This document shows positions 62,304 through 64,000 of a DNA stretch of 64,000 nt, piece by piece; the stretch's first letter is position 1; every line of letters starts with the position of its first letter. Source of the stretch: Rhizobium sp. BK316. Lineage in GTDB: Bacteria; Pseudomonadota; Alphaproteobacteria; Rhizobiales; Rhizobiaceae. The notes beneath the pieces are model-generated. The model had not been told where the DNA came from, did no database searches, and was given only the letters and a program-made list of their open reading frames with translations. The position numbers and the translations under genes are program-made. The DNA lies in NCBI RefSeq assembly GCF_014193695.1, contig NZ_JACHZR010000003.1:1-64000 (forward strand), in the 5' to 3' direction.

Positions 62304-63626
62304 ATGACAGCAGTGGCACAGGCCCAGCCGCATGAGCGAATTCAGTATGTCGTCGAGGGTGGGCACCGTCTTGCCGGCGAGATCCAACCGAGCGGCAACA
62401 AGAACGCCGCCCTGCCGATCATTGCTGCCTCCTTGCTGACCGACAAGCTGGTACATCTGACCAATGTGCCGCGTATCCGTGATGTCGAAGCACTTGTCGA
62501 ACTGATCCAGTCCGTCGGCGCCAAGGCACGCTGGCTCGGTCGCAACGAACTCGAAATCGAGGCGAGCGATCTCAAGCCGGCCGATCTCGATCCCGGCCTT
62601 TGCGCCCGCATCCGCGCATCCATCCTGCTGGCCGGCCCGATGTTGGCGCGCTGCGGCGAAATCACGCTGCCGCCGCCGGGCGGCGACGTTATCGGCCGCC
62701 GCCGCGTCGACACGCACTTTTTGGCGCTCGAACAGCTCGGGGCCGAGATCAACGTCAATGGCTCCTACAATTTCCGCGCCGAGCGGTTACGGGGCGCTGA
62801 CGTGTTCCTCGACGAACCCTCCGTCACGGCGACGGAAAATGCGCTCTGTGCGGCTGTTGCGGCCGAAGGCAAGACGATCCTGCGCAATTGCGCATCCGAG
62901 CCGCATGTCCAGGATCTCGCGCATTTCCTCATCGCCATGGGTGCGAAGATCGATGGCATTGGCACCAATACGATGACCATTTATGGCGGCCAACCGCTTG
63001 GTGGCGCGGTGCATCGGATCGGTCCCGACCATAACGAGATCGGCTCGCTGATCGGCCTTGCTGCCGTCACGGGTTCCGAGATCATCATCCGTCGGGCGGG
63101 CGTCGAGCATCTGCGCTCGACGCTGATGACCTTCGAGCGTCTTGGCATTCGCTGCCGCATCGAGGGCGACGATCTCGTGGTGCCGGCGGGGCAGGAGATG
63201 AAAATCCAGCCGGATTTCGGCGGCCATATTCCGAAGATCGAAGACCAGCCTTGGCCGGCTTTCCCGGCCGATACGATGTCGATTGCCATCGTCACTGCCT
63301 CACAATGCGAAGGCGTGGTGCTGATGTTCGAGAAGATGTTCGAAAGCAGGATGTTCTTCGTCGACAAGCTGATCGCCATGGGCGCGCGCATCGTGCTCTG
63401 CGATCCGCATCGCGCGATCGTCGCCGGTCCTTCTAAGCTGCGGGCCGCGCAGGTGGAAAGCCCTGATATCCGCGCCGGCATGGCGATGCTGATCGCCGCC
63501 ATGTGCGCCGAGGGCACCAGCGTCATCAACAATGCCCAGCAGATCGAACGCGGCTATGAGCGGATCGAGGAACGCCTGAACGCGCTCGGTGCGCGGATCA
63601 CCCGCGTGCCGCCGCGTGAAGCTTAA
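62304..63626 (+). CDS. murA: MurA-like UDP-GlcNAc enolpyruvyl transferase, Cys to Asp
   Basis: A 440-residue enolpyruvyl transferase of the first step of peptidoglycan synthesis. It keeps [17 protein letters not shown] at the N-terminus and the R-V-D-T-H region after the catalytic loop. The loop reads [17 protein letters not shown], so the catalytic Cys (GGC in Escherichia coli) is Asp, about residue 128. Cys-to-Asp MurA proteins remain active and resist fosfomycin. AAGGA overlaps ATG 62304, so GTG 62313 is a possible start. It may be the main or a second MurA. Confidence 0.88.
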   Translation: MTAVAQAQPHERIQYVVEGGHRLAGEIQPSGNKNAALPIIAASLLTDKLVHLTNVPRIRDVEALVELIQSVGAKARWLGRNELEIEASDLKPADLDPGLCARIRASILLAGPMLARCGEITLPPPGGDVIGRRRVDTHFLALEQLGAEINVNGSYNFRAERLRGADVFLDEPSVTATENALCAAVAAEGKTILRNCASEPHVQDLAHFLIAMGAKIDGIGTNTMTIYGGQPLGGAVHRIGPDHNEIGSLIGLAAVTGSEIIIRRAGVEHLRSTLMTFERLGIRCRIEGDDLVVPAGQEMKIQPDFGGHIPKIEDQPWPAFPADTMSIAIVTASQCEGVVLMFEKMFESRMFFVDKLIAMGARIVLCDPHRAIVAGPSKLRAAQVESPDIRAGMAMLIAAMCAEGTSVINNAQQIERGYERIEERLNALGARITRVPPREA

Positions 63627-63629
63627 TCC

Positions 63630-64000
63630 TCAAACGCCCAGGTGAGCGTCCAGGGTTTCGGGTGAGGCGAGAAGCGCTTCGGAGGTGTTGCGGTAGGTGA
63701 CCGCGCCTCGTTCGAGAACGATGACCTCGTCCGTCAGCGGCAGTACCTTGCGGGCCTTCTGCTCGACGATGATCGCCGACATGCCTTCGCCGGTGACGAT
63801 GCGGCGCAGGGCTGCCAGAAGCTCGTCGACGATGATCGGGGCGAGGCCTTCCAGCGGCTCGTCGAGCAGCAGAACCTTCGGATTGAGCATCAGCGCGCGG
63901 GCAATGGCGAGCATCTGCTGTTCGCCGCCGGAGAGTTGGTTACCAAGATTGCGGCGGCGTTCCCTAAGGCGCGGAAACATCTGATAGATGCGGCCGATAT
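63630..64000 (-). CDS. Branched-chain amino acid-type ABC ATPase (LivF-like), partial
   Basis: C-terminal part of an ABC ATPase that continues past the window end. Visible residues begin IGRIYQMFPRLRERRRNLGN, then signature LSGGEQQMLAIARALM, Walker B LLLDEPLEGLAP and the His-loop position in IIVEQKARKVL, where Glu replaces His as in LivF proteins. It energises uptake of a branched-chain amino acid or, in catabolic settings, an aromatic or carboxylate. Convergent with murA across 3 bp. Confidence 0.9.
   Translation of the reverse strand, partial: IGRIYQMFPRLRERRRNLGNQLSGGEQQMLAIARALMLNPKVLLLDEPLEGLAPIIVDELLAALRRIVTGEGMSAIIVEQKARKVLPLTDEVIVLERGAVTYRNTSEALLASPETLDAHLGV

Overview
The window looks like a piece of a Rhizobiaceae genome (Rhizobium/Agrobacterium type). 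It is GC-rich and carries dense catabolic operons with paired LysR/GntR regulators. It also has a Wzx/Wzy-type exopolysaccharide locus, and an initiator tRNA whose anticodon stem has the A-U/G-C/G-C form I recall from rhizobia. All calls come from reading the sequence and translations; no database search was run.

Layout. 0-6.4 kb: initiator tRNA, two small exported proteins, an OmpR-type two-component pair, a decayed exporter operon (HlyD adaptor, FtsX/MacB-type permease and ABC ATPase, all broken) and an SH3b-domain secreted protein. 6.4-18.8 kb: a catabolic island with PdxA-like dehydrogenase, iron-type alcohol dehydrogenase, Asp-box sialidase-like protein and DapA-family lyase on the minus strand. 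On the plus strand it has a five-gene peptide/oligosaccharide-type ABC importer, a DUF1537 four-carbon-acid kinase and a FadR-type GntR regulator. 18.9-22.0 kb: LysR regulator divergent from an MBL-fold/SDR/tautomerase operon that ends in a nitronate monooxygenase remnant.

22.1-30.3 kb is the most unusual part. A membrane-anchored, ToxR/CadC-like regulator (winged helix, one TM segment, TPR domain) sits among an MscS-type channel, a formylglycine-generating-enzyme/HAD operon and a lipoprotein alpha/beta hydrolase. Six copies of a 15-16 bp element (consensus GTACGTTACCGTAAA) lie in the intergenic spaces. Upstream of three minus-strand genes the element starts 55-57 bp from the start codon. Two further copies accompany broken outer-membrane genes. 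I read this as a candidate undescribed envelope regulon.

30.3-45.8 kb: an exopolysaccharide locus with an ExoY-like initiating transferase, Wzc-like chain-length protein with a degenerate Walker A, Wza/ExoF-like export protein, Wzy-like polymerase, five further glycosyltransferases, Wzx-like flippase, GH16 glycanase and a Crp/Fnr-type regulator at the divergent centre. 45.8-50.2 kb: LysR regulator divergent from an SDR/RraA/DapA-like operon, plus a D-2-hydroxyacid dehydrogenase.

50.3-62.2 kb: a methoxy-aromatic catabolic regulon. A LigM/DesA-like tetrahydrofolate-dependent O-demethylase and a MetF-like reductase handle the methyl group. LigAB-type and catechol-2,3-dioxygenase-type extradiol dioxygenases would open rings. 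GalD-, GalB- and GalC-like enzymes would convert 4-oxalomesaconate to pyruvate and oxaloacetate. A GntR/FCD regulator sits in the middle, and near-identical ATGTATACAT operators lie 23-39 bp upstream of four start codons. No LigC- or LigI-like gene is visible, which favours gallate or 3-O-methylgallate over protocatechuate as the cleaved ring. The window ends with a MurA whose catalytic Cys is replaced by Asp, and a partial LivF-type ATPase.
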